Positions 1 through 11,011 of a stretch of DNA of 64,000 bases are shown here, piece after piece. The first letter of the stretch is position 1. Every line of letters begins with the position of its first letter. Location: positions 22,487,501-22,551,500 of the forward strand of contig NC_087262.1 in NCBI RefSeq assembly GCF_037042905.1. The letters are read 5' to 3'. This stretch comes from Lytechinus pictus. Its lineage: Eukaryota > Echinodermata > Echinoidea > Temnopleuroida > Toxopneustidae. Made by a program: the position numbers and the translations under genes. Under the pieces are notes generated by a model that was given only the letters and a program-made list of their open reading frames with translations, was not told the origin of the DNA and searched no databases.

Positions 1-1020
1 CGAGGTTGACGAGAAGATTTATATCATTATAAAGGGGGTAAGAGAGTAGCGCAGTGAGCTCCGTCGGTAATACGACCTTTTAAAGTTCACGGCGGCATCC
101 GCTATCACCACGAGGTTGAAAATAAAATGTATATCATCATAAACGATGTAAGAGAGTAACGCAATAAGCTCCGTCAATAGTACAGTCTTTAAAAGTTTAT
201 GGCGGGGTCCGCTATCACCACGAGGTTGACGAGAAGATTTATATCATTATAAAGGGGGTAAGAGAGTAGCGCAGTGAGCTCCGTCGGTAATACGACCTTT
301 TAAAGTTCACGGCGGCATCCGCTATCACCACGAGGTTGAAAATAAAATGTATATCATCATAAACGATGTAAGAGAGTAACGCAGTGAGCTCCGTCGGTAA
401 TACGACCTTTCAAAGTTCACGGCGGCATCCGCTATCACCACGAGGTTGAAAATAAAATGTATATCATCATAAACGATGTAAGAGAGTAACGCAATAAGCT
501 CCGTCAATAGTACAGTCTTTAAAAGTTTATGGCGGGGTCCGCTATCACCACGAGGTTGAAGAGAAGATTTATATCATTATAAACGGGGTTAGAGAGTAGC
601 GCAGTGAGCTCCGTCGGTAATACGACCTTTCAAAGTTCACGGCGGCTTCCGCTATCACCACGAGGTTGAAAATAAAATGAATATCATCATAAATGATGTA
701 AGAGAGCAACGCAATAAGCTCCGCCAATAGTACAGTCTTTAAAAGTTTATGGCGGGGTCTGCTATCACCACGAGGTTGAAGAGAAGATTTATATCATTAT
801 AAACGATGTAAGAGAGTAACGCAATGAGCTCCGTCAGTAGCACGATCTTTAAAAGTTCACGGCGGGGTCCGCTATCACCACGAGGTTGAAAATAAAATGT
901 ATATCATCATAAACGATGTAAGAGAGTAACGCAGTGAGCTCCATCGGTAATACGACCTTTCAAAGTTCACGGCGGCATCCGCTATCACCATGAGTTGGAA
1001 GAGAAGATATCTATCCTCTT
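1..1020. repeat. 110-bp satellite array, two subtypes
   Basis: Nine consecutive 110-bp units start at 1, 111, 221, 331, 441, 551, 661, 771 and 881, and a decayed tenth starts at 991. Each begins 'cgaggttga' and ends 'gctatcacca'. Two subtypes exist. Type A reads 'gagaagatttatatcatt' and later 'cagtgagctccgtcggtaa'. Type B reads 'aataaaatgtatatcatc' and later 'caataagctccgtcaatag'. Units 1, 3 and 6 are A; units 2, 5 and 7 are B; units 4, 8 and 9 are hybrids that switch type in the middle. The array runs off the left edge, so its total length is unknown. No coding potential is visible. Confidence 0.97.
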
Positions 1021-1751
1021 AAACATCGCCATAGATAATACCGCGTCTTTCTCCCTGAATAATGCGACCTCTAAATAGCTAGCACCTCAAAAACAATCTT
1101 GAAATATGTTCTGAGCGATCACGCACTGTAACCAGATCTACGCCGATTTTTAATTTTCGATTTTTTCCTTCAAGGGGCATGATCGAAGATCGGCAAGTGA
1201 TTGCCGATTGTGGTGAAATCGAATGGAATCGGTCGCCGATTGCAAAATCGGTTACAAGCTTAGTTGTGAAATTTATTAGCGCCACCAACGGGCCTCCTTG
1301 TATTTCCGTAGAAGAGACAAGCGAAGTTACTTTCCAGGCCGAGGTAAGCGAAATTTGCTCTTTTTGACCGATTATTATATTCAAATTACATTTTTAATTT
1401 TTTAATCATGTATTGCTACTTACCGGAAAGAGCCCCGGTGAGTAGCGAGAAGGAGTTTCGGCAAATATTACTTCAGCAATGAAGCGATGTTTGCCGACTA
1501 CTTCGAAATCAAGGGTCAAACACGGTTCGGTGTACGAGGTTAGTATATATTATACTAGTTTTGGTCCTTCTCTTCTGCGACTATATATATGGGCAGATGG
1601 GAGTGTCAAGACGTCAAGACAATGATGAAGAAGTATATTTCATTATTTTAAAAGTCATCATCATTGCGTCCTCAAGACTAGATAATACACCAGAAAATGG
1701 TTTGTACTCAGAGGGGAAGAAGAGGACACGGGGGACACCTGTTCCCCGAGC

Positions 1752-1783
<32 letters not shown>

Positions 1784-2520
1784 ACGATCTACCCTGCAAA
1801 AGTTCTAAACTAACTTAAAAATCAGTCCATGGGACCAAAGCCAAAGGCAAAGGCAAAGCCATTTTTTTTTTGCGGGACATGGATCACGTCTGGAGATGTT
1901 AAAGTTTTAAACTAAAGAAATTCATGGCAATTTCATTACAATAATACTTCATTGATTTCCCTTGGATATAAAAATCATCAAATTGAAAATGAAAAGAGAG
2001 CATGAATACCTGAAATCATTAAAATTAATTCCTTTTCCTTGGCGATTAACGTTGAAGAACTCCTCTTCGCGATTAGTTTTGCTATGGTGTCTTTGAAATT
2101 GAGAGTTTGAAGAGAAAAGAAGTGAAAAGCAAAAGTAAATCCAGCAAGCGAATTGGAACAGTTACAGTACACCTTCCTTTCAGAGAGCAAACAAATATTG
2201 TTTGTGAAATTATCTGATTTACAAATGGATTCACCAATCGAGGTGATTAAATAAGAAAAATATGATACTCAAAGGAAGGTCAACAGTACATACGTTGGTG
2301 ACACCGGCTGACACAACATATGCTCCGGACTTAATTTCTTTTTTAAAAAAAGGGGGGGAAAAGGTTAGGGTTGCACCCGGGGGTTGCAATGGTTTTAGTG
2401 TTAAATCCAGGGTTGAAGTTGGGGATTCCATTAGTGTGTACGTGGAATCCAGAGCGGAGCAATTGTTGCCGGAGCAAATGTAATGGGCGTGGCCATGGAA
2501 CCCGCCCCGTACGTTTCACC
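1021..2520. other. intergenic, no gene recognised
   Basis: Only short unconvincing open frames are present. The single notable item is an uninterrupted C run of about 30 nt near 1750-1781, which creates spurious Pro/Gly-rich frames. Nothing else here could be assigned to a family. Confidence 0.6.
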
Positions 2521-2628
2521 GGCCCGTCCGCGAAATTATTTTTCCCACCGCTGTTCTGGAAGCCAAAATATGAATATTTATATTGGCTTCCAGAACTGCG
2601 ATGGAAAAAATAATTTCGCGGCCCGTCC
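2521..2628. mobile_element. 90-bp foldback MITE with 9-bp target duplication
   Basis: The segment 2530-2619 is almost entirely an inverted repeat. It begins 'gcgaaattatttttccc' and ends 'ggaaaaaataatttcgc', with arms of about 38 nt that also share 'gttctggaagccaa' and 'ttggcttccagaac' around an AT-rich loop. It is flanked on both sides by the identical 9-mer 'ggcccgtcc' (2521-2529 and 2620-2628), as expected for a target-site duplication. Nine-base duplications suit MULE- or Merlin-like elements, but the superfamily is an inference. Confidence 0.8.
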
Positions 2629-3540
2629 TAGTATTTGAAATTGCCTCCCCACTTTACAATGAGCTCGACCGGTTGTGTCCTTCAGAACAATAAAAAGGAT
2701 AAATAAAATGAAACTAAAGACCTATTAAGTTTTATGAATGAATGAATGAATGTATTAATTAATCATTTTATTCATTTATTCATCATTTTGTTTATATATT
2801 TATTTTAATATCTTAATGATACAGGATAACATGCTCAGATCAACAGTTTGTCAACATAGTCATATTAATATAAAAACAACGATGGGTATATAAAAGTCAA
2901 ATCAGATTCTACATACATTATGTAAATATGAATAATCAATGTTGTCGATCCCCGGGGTCGATCCGCAGAAAGTTCTATTCATCTGGGAGATATTACGTAA
3001 TAACACAAAGCGCCACCCCCCCCCTCCCCCCGAGAAAGCGCGAGCGGATCTACGCCCATCAGTGGCGTATTGGCGAGGGGGCGGGGGTGAAGGGTGAAAT
3101 ATCTGATATGTCAAATCTAGCACAAAATTTGTATTCACTCGCAACTTTTCATTGTTTTTCAGTTCATTTATTTCCACAATAACATCAAAGTAAATGCATT
3201 TTACATCTCATCATCATTATGGACAAGATACAATTAAAAAAAAACATTGAAAAAAAAACCAATACAATACATTCGTGAAAGCATTTGAATAATTGTTAAT
3301 GATCATGCAACTGAAAAGCTATCATGACTTGTGGAGGAAACCTTGTGAAAGCAAAGTTTGTGACAGAGGTTCCCTTCATGGTCCTAATCATAATTTAAAT
3401 CAAAATATAGGCCTAAACATTAATAACAAAGGATACACTATACAAAACAACACGGAAAGGGTACTTGAGACAGAAAACGAAAACATCATGCAGTTAAGTT
3501 TTTAGATTGTAACGATTAATTTGCTTTACCCGTTGCCTAC
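2629..3540. other. intergenic, decayed repeat debris
   Basis: No gene was recognised. There is an 'atga' microsatellite and AT-rich low-complexity DNA around 2735-2800. A fragment at about 3051-3092 ('cagtggcgtattggcgaggg') resembles the end of the hAT-like element at 18147. The rest is unassigned. Confidence 0.5.
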
Positions 3541-3567
3541 CGGCACCGGGTGGGCCCTATACAAAGT

Positions 3568-4010
3568 CTATTGGGATTTTTTAATCTTGTGGTGAACGGG
3601 GCTAGTTTGCGTTTGAAAGTAAAATAAGCTTGGTAAGTCATACTCATCCAAACAATTGAATAAATGGGGACCAGTGTGAATAATAGTTTTCTGTTTGAAT
3701 AATGTTCTCATCAAAGGAAGGTGAAATGATGACAATTGGCTTGTGGGATAGCTATGGAAATTATCACTTTTTGTAAATAATAGACCTAGTAGGGTTGGCA
3801 ATTCGCCGCGATTTAACTGGTATATAAAACAGCCAAGACGAATGTGATGTAATGTCATTTATTTTCAAAATTTTATTAGAATAAAAAAAGTTCGTCTGTG
3901 TGAGCTAATCTACATGTATATCTTTGTGACTTATAGTTCTCATTATACGCTTTTGAATTTGAAATAGCGATAGTCTGTCCAAATAAATTCTAGAGGAGTT
4001 ACCCCCAAGG
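3568..4010 (-). pseudogene. non-LTR retrotransposon RT C-terminal fragment, decayed
   Basis: The minus-strand frame 3568-3858 gives a peptide that aligns with the reverse transcriptase end at 6457-7110. Both share a LP-x-L spacer, a YPT/YPTS motif, then FHLPL-(L/M)-RTL, Q-x-T-(I/F)-I and GP-x-L-(W/F)-N in the same order. Upstream on the same strand, up to about 4010, shifted frames still show a YGI-x-AW motif and an LFQIQKRIMRTI stretch matching the thumb region of the other copy. Frameshifts separate the pieces, so this is a 5'-truncated dead copy. It is a different subfamily from the 6.4-kb copy because the peptides are only moderately similar. Confidence 0.75.
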
Positions 4011-4065
4011 CCCAAGCTACTATCCCATAGTTCAAATAATTATGCGAGTAATGTATTATACATTA

Positions 4066-4579
4066 CAATGCGTCCAAGAAAAAGGGAAACCGGGATTCCT
4101 TTTTTTTTCTCCAAAGGCAAATGAGTTATGATATTTTATTCATTTCATTAAACATATTATTCAATTATTTCTCTATATTTTGATATCTAATATGAAGCGA
4201 ACATTTCCCTCATTGAAGAGCAAGGCGAGTTTGAAATTTTAATGTCAAAATCAGGTTGCGCAGAAAAACTGGACAAGATTGGTTCGTGATAAGACGACCG
4301 TTATTCGACGAATTTGGCTCATTAAAATTATTTGTTTATTCTCTCTCTGATCCCTGAAATGAAAGTGAATTCAGATTCACACGTGATTTTATGCGCAAAT
4401 CATTATGCCTCCGATATTTATTGTTTGTAATCTGCCGTGCGTGAATGATTTACTGAGCTGTTGGTCTCAAATAAAAAATGAGATTCCACTCCTACCATAA
4501 GTGAAAACATATTTAATAATAATATTGTAAAATCTATCTCTGAAAACTGGTTTCCTTTTTTTTTCTCTGGGACGCACTG
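4066..4579. mobile_element. 514-bp Tc1/mariner-type MITE, copy 1
   Basis: The left end reads 'caatgcgtccaagaaaaagg' and the right end is its inverted counterpart, 'ccttttttttt' then 'ctgggacgcactg'. TA dinucleotides flank both ends (4064-4065 and 4580-4581). The same termini bound two more copies at about 14416-14961 and 45440-45959, and all three share an internal block with 'ttaatgtcaaaa' and 'tgcagaaaaa'. No transposase frame is visible, so it is non-autonomous. The TA duplication and CAGTG-like terminus suggest Tc1/mariner. Confidence 0.8.
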
Positions 4580-5810
4580 TATAACACCAGTGAGTACCTG
4601 CCTAGACACAAGAATTGTTTTTACATTATACATGATACATATCTAGATATATGCACATATATTCGTTATTATACACACACCAAGCTATAGCTTATTACTT
4701 TCATCGAGAATTTTGAGATCATAGATCTGTGTATTTCTTGTCGACGGCACGTACGTTCTAATTTGTGACAGATTTTAAAATGATTAAAGCAAAGAATAAC
4801 GAAACGAATCTGAGATCAGAGAGCAATGAATTACCAAAAAGGGCACGACAGTTTTGAAAGAAGTGCACGTCGATCTGTTTGAAAATAAACGTTTTTTTGG
4901 GGGCCCGGAATAATCATTTTTAGGGCATTTAGGGTATCATCATCATAATTCATCGTCACCATCATCCCATCATCAATCATCATCATCAATCATCGTCATC
5001 ATCATCATCATTATCATCATCATCACACCATCAATATCATAATTGGCGGCGGAAGCCAAAAGAATTAGGGGGGTCCATCTGAAATTTTGGGATGGACTCA
5101 GGTAAAAAATTTGACAAGCAAAAAAAAAAGTTATTATCAACCAAAATTTTAGGGGGACCACAACAATTTTAGGGGGGTCCACCTGAATTTAGGGGGGACG
5201 CAGGAAATAAAATTGGCAAGCAAAAAAAAAAAAAAAGGTTATTAACCAACATTTTAGGGGGGAACACCAAAACTTTTGGACAAGCAAAAAAAAATTAAAA
5301 ATGACTATCATTATCATCACCGTCACCATCATCACTATAAACGGAAAAACTACAATCGCCATGCACGTCAATGATTCCTTTTATATGAAGCTTTCATAAA
5401 CAAACATGTATCTTTTTTAAATGTAGACCAAAGACCAAAAGATTGGTGTAATTCTAAACTAAGATGCTGCTTGGTAGTTGGTACTACATAACCTGCTTGC
5501 CCTTTTGTAAGATTAATTTAGTCTTTTAGCATGGTATTTCCTGCTACCTGTCTGCATTATGGTCCGTATTCTGAAGTCTTGTTTAAACGAGACCATGGTC
5601 AGGTCATGGTCTAACTCTGAGCTGAAATTATTATAGAAAACCAAAAATGTCAACAATTTTCTTTACATTCTATGTCTTATGTTGACTATGCTCTTTCACC
5701 ATGCTATAATGGCAAAGACGGTTATGCCTTATCTGACGGATGAGCTGTTTAATCGAACCTGTACTGTTAGATATTCGTGTAACAATTGGTTTACCATAGC
5801 CAGATATTAA
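4580..5810. repeat. ATC/TCA microsatellites and purine-rich repeat debris
   Basis: From about 4935 to 5045 there is an imperfect (atc)n tract, with a further short one near 5305-5335. Between them the motifs 'aattttaggggggtccacctgaa' and 'gacaagcaaaaaaaaa' recur three times (about 5065-5290), as in a decayed tandem repeat. No gene was recognised in the remainder. A segment near 5570 resembles the 'ccgtattctga' end of the MITE at 50834. Confidence 0.6.
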
Positions 5811-6302
5811 ATTAAACCCGAGTTCAGAACCCGGGATCAGAATAGGGCCCAACAGTTTTTATACCGAAACTCGACAACGAAATGCTGGATGAAAATGTTC
5901 TTAAAATTTATAACCTTGAAAACTGACAAAATATATAGCCCCTGATTGACTCCTGAAACCAGGTTATTTTATATACTTTTTCTCCTTTTATACACATCAT
6001 TGAATCCAGTTTGCTTGAGTCCACGACGGCATGTGTTCTATCTACATACAGCAACACCCATCCATCTTCTCAGGGCATTCTCCCCCTTTTTTTTTCTTTT
6101 TTTTCCCCTTCTCTTTTTCTGGGGGGGGGGGGTGGTGTGGGGAAGGGTTAAATTAAACCCGAGTTCAGAACCCGGGATCAGAATAGGGCCCAAAAGTTTT
6201 TATACCGAAACTCGACAACGAAATGCTGGATGAAAATGTTCTTAAAATTTATAACCTTGAAAACTGACAAAATATATAGCCCCTGATTGACTCCTGAAAC
6301 CA
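5811..6302. repeat. A-B-A' direct duplication around a retroelement 3'-UTR segment
   Basis: A 152-bp block at about 5811-5962 (starting 'aattaaacccgagttcagaa', ending 'ctcctgaaaccag') is repeated almost exactly at 6151-6302. The 188 bp between the copies (5963-6150, starting 'gttattttatatacttttt' and ending in a G run) is itself nearly identical to 7364-7550, inside the 3' part of the adjacent retrotransposon. The layout is therefore A-B-A', with a second B about 1.2 kb away. Confidence 0.9.
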
Positions 6303-6339
6303 GATCTGTGAAGTTCGAAATGATAAAAAGGTGGTTTGA

Positions 6340-8000
6340 TATTGTAAAAGTAGCCTGAGTCGTAATATTTGCATAATTTTAAAAGTTTGTTGTCCGTAAG
6401 CCGTAAGTTATCCTTTTAATTTAATTTTGTTGTGAGTCAGTGGCGTTCTTGAAAAAATGAGAGGCAAACATTTTCTGTATGTATCCCGTATTAAGTTTCT
6501 TGGAATAATAGTCGATAATAAGCTCTCATGGAAATTTCACATAGATAACATATGTAAAACTATTTCACGCAACATTGGTATAATTAACAAGCTTAAATTT
6601 TGTTTACCATTATCGTCTCTGCTGACATTATATTCATCCCTTATATTGCCTTATTTAAATTATGGAATTTTAGCGTGGGGTAATACACAACAAACACTCT
6701 TAGACAAATTACTCCTATTACAAAAGAAATCTCTACGTATTATATGTCACACGGCATATTTGTCTCATACTGACCCATTATTTTTTTTAAATAAAATATT
6801 GAAAATTAAAGACTTATATTTGTTTAATCTCGGTCAGTTTATGTATAACTATAACAACAACAACCTCCCAAATGTATTTAATTCAATGTTTCCAAAAAAT
6901 AAATCCATTTACAACTATCCAACAAGGCGATTGGGTGAATTTCATTTACCACTTTTAAGAACTTTGCGGGCTCAGAACACATTTATATATGATGGACCGA
7001 AGTTATGGAACTCACTTCATAATGATATAACAAATGCAACATCTTTGAACTCTTTTAAGACTAAATTCAAATTATCTCTATTAAAACCTTGTAATATACT
7101 CCCAAATTAAGTTTAATTCATCATCTCTGTCAAGTCATCATTATTACTTTAAAGACTACAATTAAAACATAGAATAATTATTATCCTTTTTTTATTAAAA
7201 AAAATCTGACGCAAGTCCTTCTCCGATGTGCTCATTATTGAACCTCATACATTATTGTGTCTATCCTCTCCTCTATTTTCTCCTCTCCTGTCCGCTTATC
7301 CGCCTTCCTACCGGTTATTTGTTTACGGCATCAATCACATTTTTCGTGCATTATATTCTTTCCAGGTTATTTTATATACTTTTTCTCCTTTTATACACAT
7401 CATTGAATCCAGTTTGCTTGAGTCCACGACGGCATGTGTTCTATCTACATACAGCAACACCCATCCATCTTCTCAGGGCATTCTCCCCTTTTTTTTTCCT
7501 TTTTTTCCCTTCTCTTTTTCTGGGGGGGGGGGTGGTGTGGGGAAGGGTGGATATTTTTAGGACGGGTTGTTTTGTCCTTTATCTAACTGTATATTTTTGA
7601 TAACTTTGTATTTATTTTGTGAGTATTTCCCTCTCAGTTATTGATTTTTTTCTCATTTGATTATCTGTATTTATACTTTGCTATTTTGTTATTTGTTGTG
7701 TTATCTATTTTTTGAGGGGCCCACATTGTACAATCATTGCTTTTTAGTGGGTCCCTCCATTTCCATCTTAATTTAATTTCTATTGAAAAATAGTATACTT
7801 ATCTAAAACCTACAATGTGTTGCACAAATTGTCTAAGTGTTTTTTTTTTTTTTTTCACAACATATGTATCATTATTTTCTTTTTTTGCAACGTATACAAA
7901 TATTTATGTTTATATATGGTATACAATTCATGTATGTACAATTGATGGAAGTGAAATAAATAAATTTGAATTTGAATTTGAATTTGAATTTGAATTTGAC
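6340..8000 (+). mobile_element. 5'-truncated CR1/Jockey-like non-LTR retrotransposon
   Basis: The element holds the C-terminal end of a reverse transcriptase (6457-7110). A long non-coding 3' region follows with a G-run segment at 7521-7530. It then ends in a hexamer array, (tttgaa) repeated about six times at 7964-8000, preceded by 'aaataaataaa'. A short tandem repeat at the 3' end instead of a long poly(A) is typical of CR1- and Jockey-related LINEs. The 5' boundary is not sharp. The endonuclease and the RT palm are absent, so this copy cannot move by itself. Confidence 0.8.
6457..7110 (+). pseudogene. reverse transcriptase C-terminal (thumb) fragment, 217 codons
   Basis: This is an uninterrupted frame whose first in-frame ATG is probably not a real start. 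Near the beginning it shows KFLGIIVDNKLSW followed by a basic helix and an IGIINKLK stretch. Next come LPYLNYGILAW, an LLLLQKKSLRII helix, and finally FHLPLLRTL and GPKLWNSL. This order is the post-palm/thumb region and C-terminus of CR1/Jockey/Tx1-clade LINE reverse transcriptases. The catalytic YADD box should lie upstream and is missing, so the copy is 5'-truncated. The intact frame suggests recent insertion. The role is retrotransposon RT; it has no host function that can be seen. Confidence 0.85.
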
Positions 8001-8961
8001 AACTACAAAAAAAATAACAGCACAACGATTCCCATAATAAAAAAGTGTCCGAAAACTAAAAGAAAAAGGGTCATTAAAAATTCTTTCAGGGGCACTGTCG
8101 TCACATACATGGGGGGCATAGCCCCAAGAAAACGACAAAGAAAAGGAAAAAAAAAAGAAAACTTGAAAAAGGGGGAAAACTTTGTATGCTCGGTCCACTC
8201 ACTCGCCACTTTTTTTTATAGAAATTTTGCCACGCACATTTACCATGTACGCCCCAGCATATCATTATAGAGGGGGACCGCCACTTTCACGCCAGTGTCT
8301 TCGGTCATAATAGCCTTTATCAAAATATAATAAACTTTAAACAAAAAAACTTAAATCATTTCATAATTGGAACCAAAAGTATGAGACTCGATGAATGAAT
8401 ATGGTTCATCAAATTATTTTATATATAAATATTTTACAGTCGCCATTTGTGCTTTTAAATTGTGTTTGATGTTCACATTTTGTATTGTTGCAATCAATTA
8501 TGTGCGAAATACGAATAATGCAATGGGTAAAAGTAGAGAAATTGAGTTTTTAAAGTTCTATATTTTATTTCTTCCTCTTGAAACATAAAAATTTGTAGAA
8601 TAAATCATACATAACAATTAATCAGTGAAAATATATATAGCAAACTATACATGGTTTTTGTTTTTCCATTCAATACTCAGAACATATATATTATTTGAAC
8701 TTCATAAAGTTACTTTAAAGTTACTTTACATCAATCACTAAAATCAGCTCAAATCTAAATTTCAGATAAGATTTTCGTTGCTTTTTTTTTCTCGAAATTA
8801 TCAGCTCTTAAGCAAATTTAAAGGTGAAGATATTTCATCTTATTACATCAACCCTACCTCCTAATATCCCCCTCACTGCTGCTACCACATCCCCTTTCAA
8901 CTACACACATACAAAACACACCACATTCCAAAAAATTAACATTATACAATATAAGAAGAGC
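8001..8961. other. intergenic, no gene recognised
   Basis: AT-rich DNA with only short frames. Several poly(A) and poly(T) runs are present, and no repeat family was identified. Confidence 0.5.
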
Positions 8962-9636
8962 TTAATTCCAAAAGGGGCTCAATCCACTTTTGACCAAAAC
9001 TGCACGTAAAGTTAAACATGTGTACATTTTACATGGGAATCAAATGCACCATATCGCATTGAAAATATTTTGTGGATGATTGGCAAAAAATATTTATAAA
9101 TTTAGGTTTTATTCCAAAGGAGCTAAATTCAAAAAGAGTAGTTAAATCCACTATGGTCATTTAGGATTTGATTATTTTAAAACACATTATGTTATATGCT
9201 TTCAAAGAGTTTTATTTTCATAAATATCGGGCTAATGAATATTTTTTGATATAGCTCCTTTTAAAATAAAACGACGAAAATTCAACTCTTTAGACAAAAT
9301 AAGAACATTTCCCATTTTCCCTTTTCAATTCACAGTGGACAAACATCAGAAAGGATGTAAAAGATCTAATGCAACATAATGTGTTTCATTTTTATTTCCA
9401 TATCCATTATTAAACGTGTTTTGAATGTGCAAAGATGGACATCGGACTGAGGTTTTTTTATTCCAAAAAGAGATAAATTCATGGAAACGAAAATAATTTT
9501 AAAAAATCTTGAAAATCTCAGATGAAAGCACAGTAAAAATTAAATAGAGTGGATAAGGTAAAGTGGTAAATTAAAAACATTGATTTGCTGAAAAAATACT
9601 GTTATAATTATGTGGATTTAGCTCCTTTTGGAATAA
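8962..9636. mobile_element. foldback element with 'ttccaaaaggagctaaatcc' termini
   Basis: The left end 'ttaattccaaaaggggctca' is mirrored by the right end 'gatttagctccttttggaat'. The same roughly 22-bp motif also occurs inside, forward near 9111 and 9459 and inverted near 9250. Five copies in both orientations within 675 bp suggest a nested or multimeric inverted-repeat element. No coding frame is present. Confidence 0.6.
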
Positions 9637-10634
9637 ATCTCTTCATATAAAGAGGCATAATCAAATTGATTTACCTATAAATTTACATTTTCATAGAGAT
9701 AGTTCTAATTTCGGACCAGATTTCATAAATGAACACAAATTATCATGCAAAGTGAAATAAGGAAGACTTCATAATAGGTTAATGTGATAATTTATCTCTT
9801 TTGTAAGATTTCATTAAAAAAATACTTTTGTCATTCCTTTTGCAAAATGAGGATAGCAATGTATGGTTACTGCGATCATTATGGCCATTAACATTTGAGT
9901 CATTATTCTGAGCCCTACTTCATAAGCTATAAGACAGAAGTTGGCTGGTGATCAGGTTTTCACGGAAAAAATACTTTTTTTGTCAAGATCAAATAAATCG
10001 TATCGATAATCGTGTCTTGCACACAGATATTTCTCGTGAATTGAATTAAAAGTTGGATTGTTACATTAAAATCGAATTACCAAAATCAAATGATAATTCA
10101 GTTTATTCATTGTTTTCTTTCTGTCTTTTTCCACCCCTTTCTGAGGCAAAGTCCATCCCTCTTTTCTCAATTATGCCATATCTTGGACTTCATACTTTGC
10201 ATGGAAGTAAGCTTAACTTAACTTACTTACCCCTCAGCAACTCTCAAGATGGCTAAGTTATATGTTATTTAAAGACTAAATGATCCAAAAAATTTAACTG
10301 AACTTTTAAGATACTTCTCCATTGTCTTAAAAATATATTCCCTTTTTATGAAATTATGAATTTACGATATGGGATACACTTTTTAACTTGTTTACTTTTT
10401 TTGTATTATAATGCTTTTAATGTGATCATGCCTCAGTATACTCACCGCAATTCGGCTATGCAACAATGATGGGTTTTTTTAATCAATAAACCAGTTATCT
10501 ACATGTATCTATCTATCTTTGTGAATTTTGAAATACGTGGACAGATGAAAAAAATATCCTCTGGGTTAAATTCATAATCTTATGATTTCTCACTTTGTTT
10601 TTAAATTATATCCCTCTTCAGAAATTATTCCAAA
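9637..10634. other. downstream of the metalloproteinase gene, no gene seen
   Basis: This stretch presumably contains the 3' UTR and polyadenylation region of the minus-strand metalloproteinase. No poly(A) signal stands out close to the stop codon. No other feature was recognised. Confidence 0.4.
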
Positions 10635-11011
10635 TTAATTGAGAACCCATAAGGTATTCAGGAACACGACAACCATGATTGCCACCACGGATGGTAACTC
10701 CACAGCTCTTATCCCAGCATTGAACCCGCTGTCGCTTATACCATCAGTCGGATCGCAATCGAACCAATAAACCGCGGTCTCTCTCGGATAAGGCGGCACA
10801 CTAATCAAAACCTCGGATCTGAAAGGGTGAAGTCGGTAATACTGGGAACCGGAGAACATGTAGGTCTCGGCATCGCTCCAGTGCCATTGGAAAGAGGCGT
10901 CGATGGTGCTTGGGAGACCGCGCCACCATGCTGAGAATGTTCTTGGATAGGGGTATTCGCTATCGAGATCGACTCCACCGCCAGGGATAGAGACGCGGTA
11001 GTACTCGGTAT
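10635..11011 (-). CDS. metalloproteinase exon 9: blade 4, GPI-type tail, stop
   Basis: It encodes residues 415-539. TEYYRVS begins the block, and [15 protein letters not shown] with [13 protein letters not shown] makes blade 4. Cys500 (WFDCDP) closes the propeller. After a 20-residue spacer of small polar residues the chain ends in a roughly 19-residue hydrophobic stretch ([20 protein letters not shown]) directly before the stop. A transmembrane MT-MMP would normally have a basic cytoplasmic tail, and none is present. Confidence 0.92.

Noticed and set aside
1614..1818. Gly- or Pro-rich frames across the C30 run
   Set aside because: They are produced by a homopolymer only.
7226..7600. 124- and 110-codon hydrophobic frames overlapping each other
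   Set aside because: They lie in the LINE 3' region and run through T, C and G homopolymers; the same peptide recurs at 5946-6233 because the DNA is duplicated.
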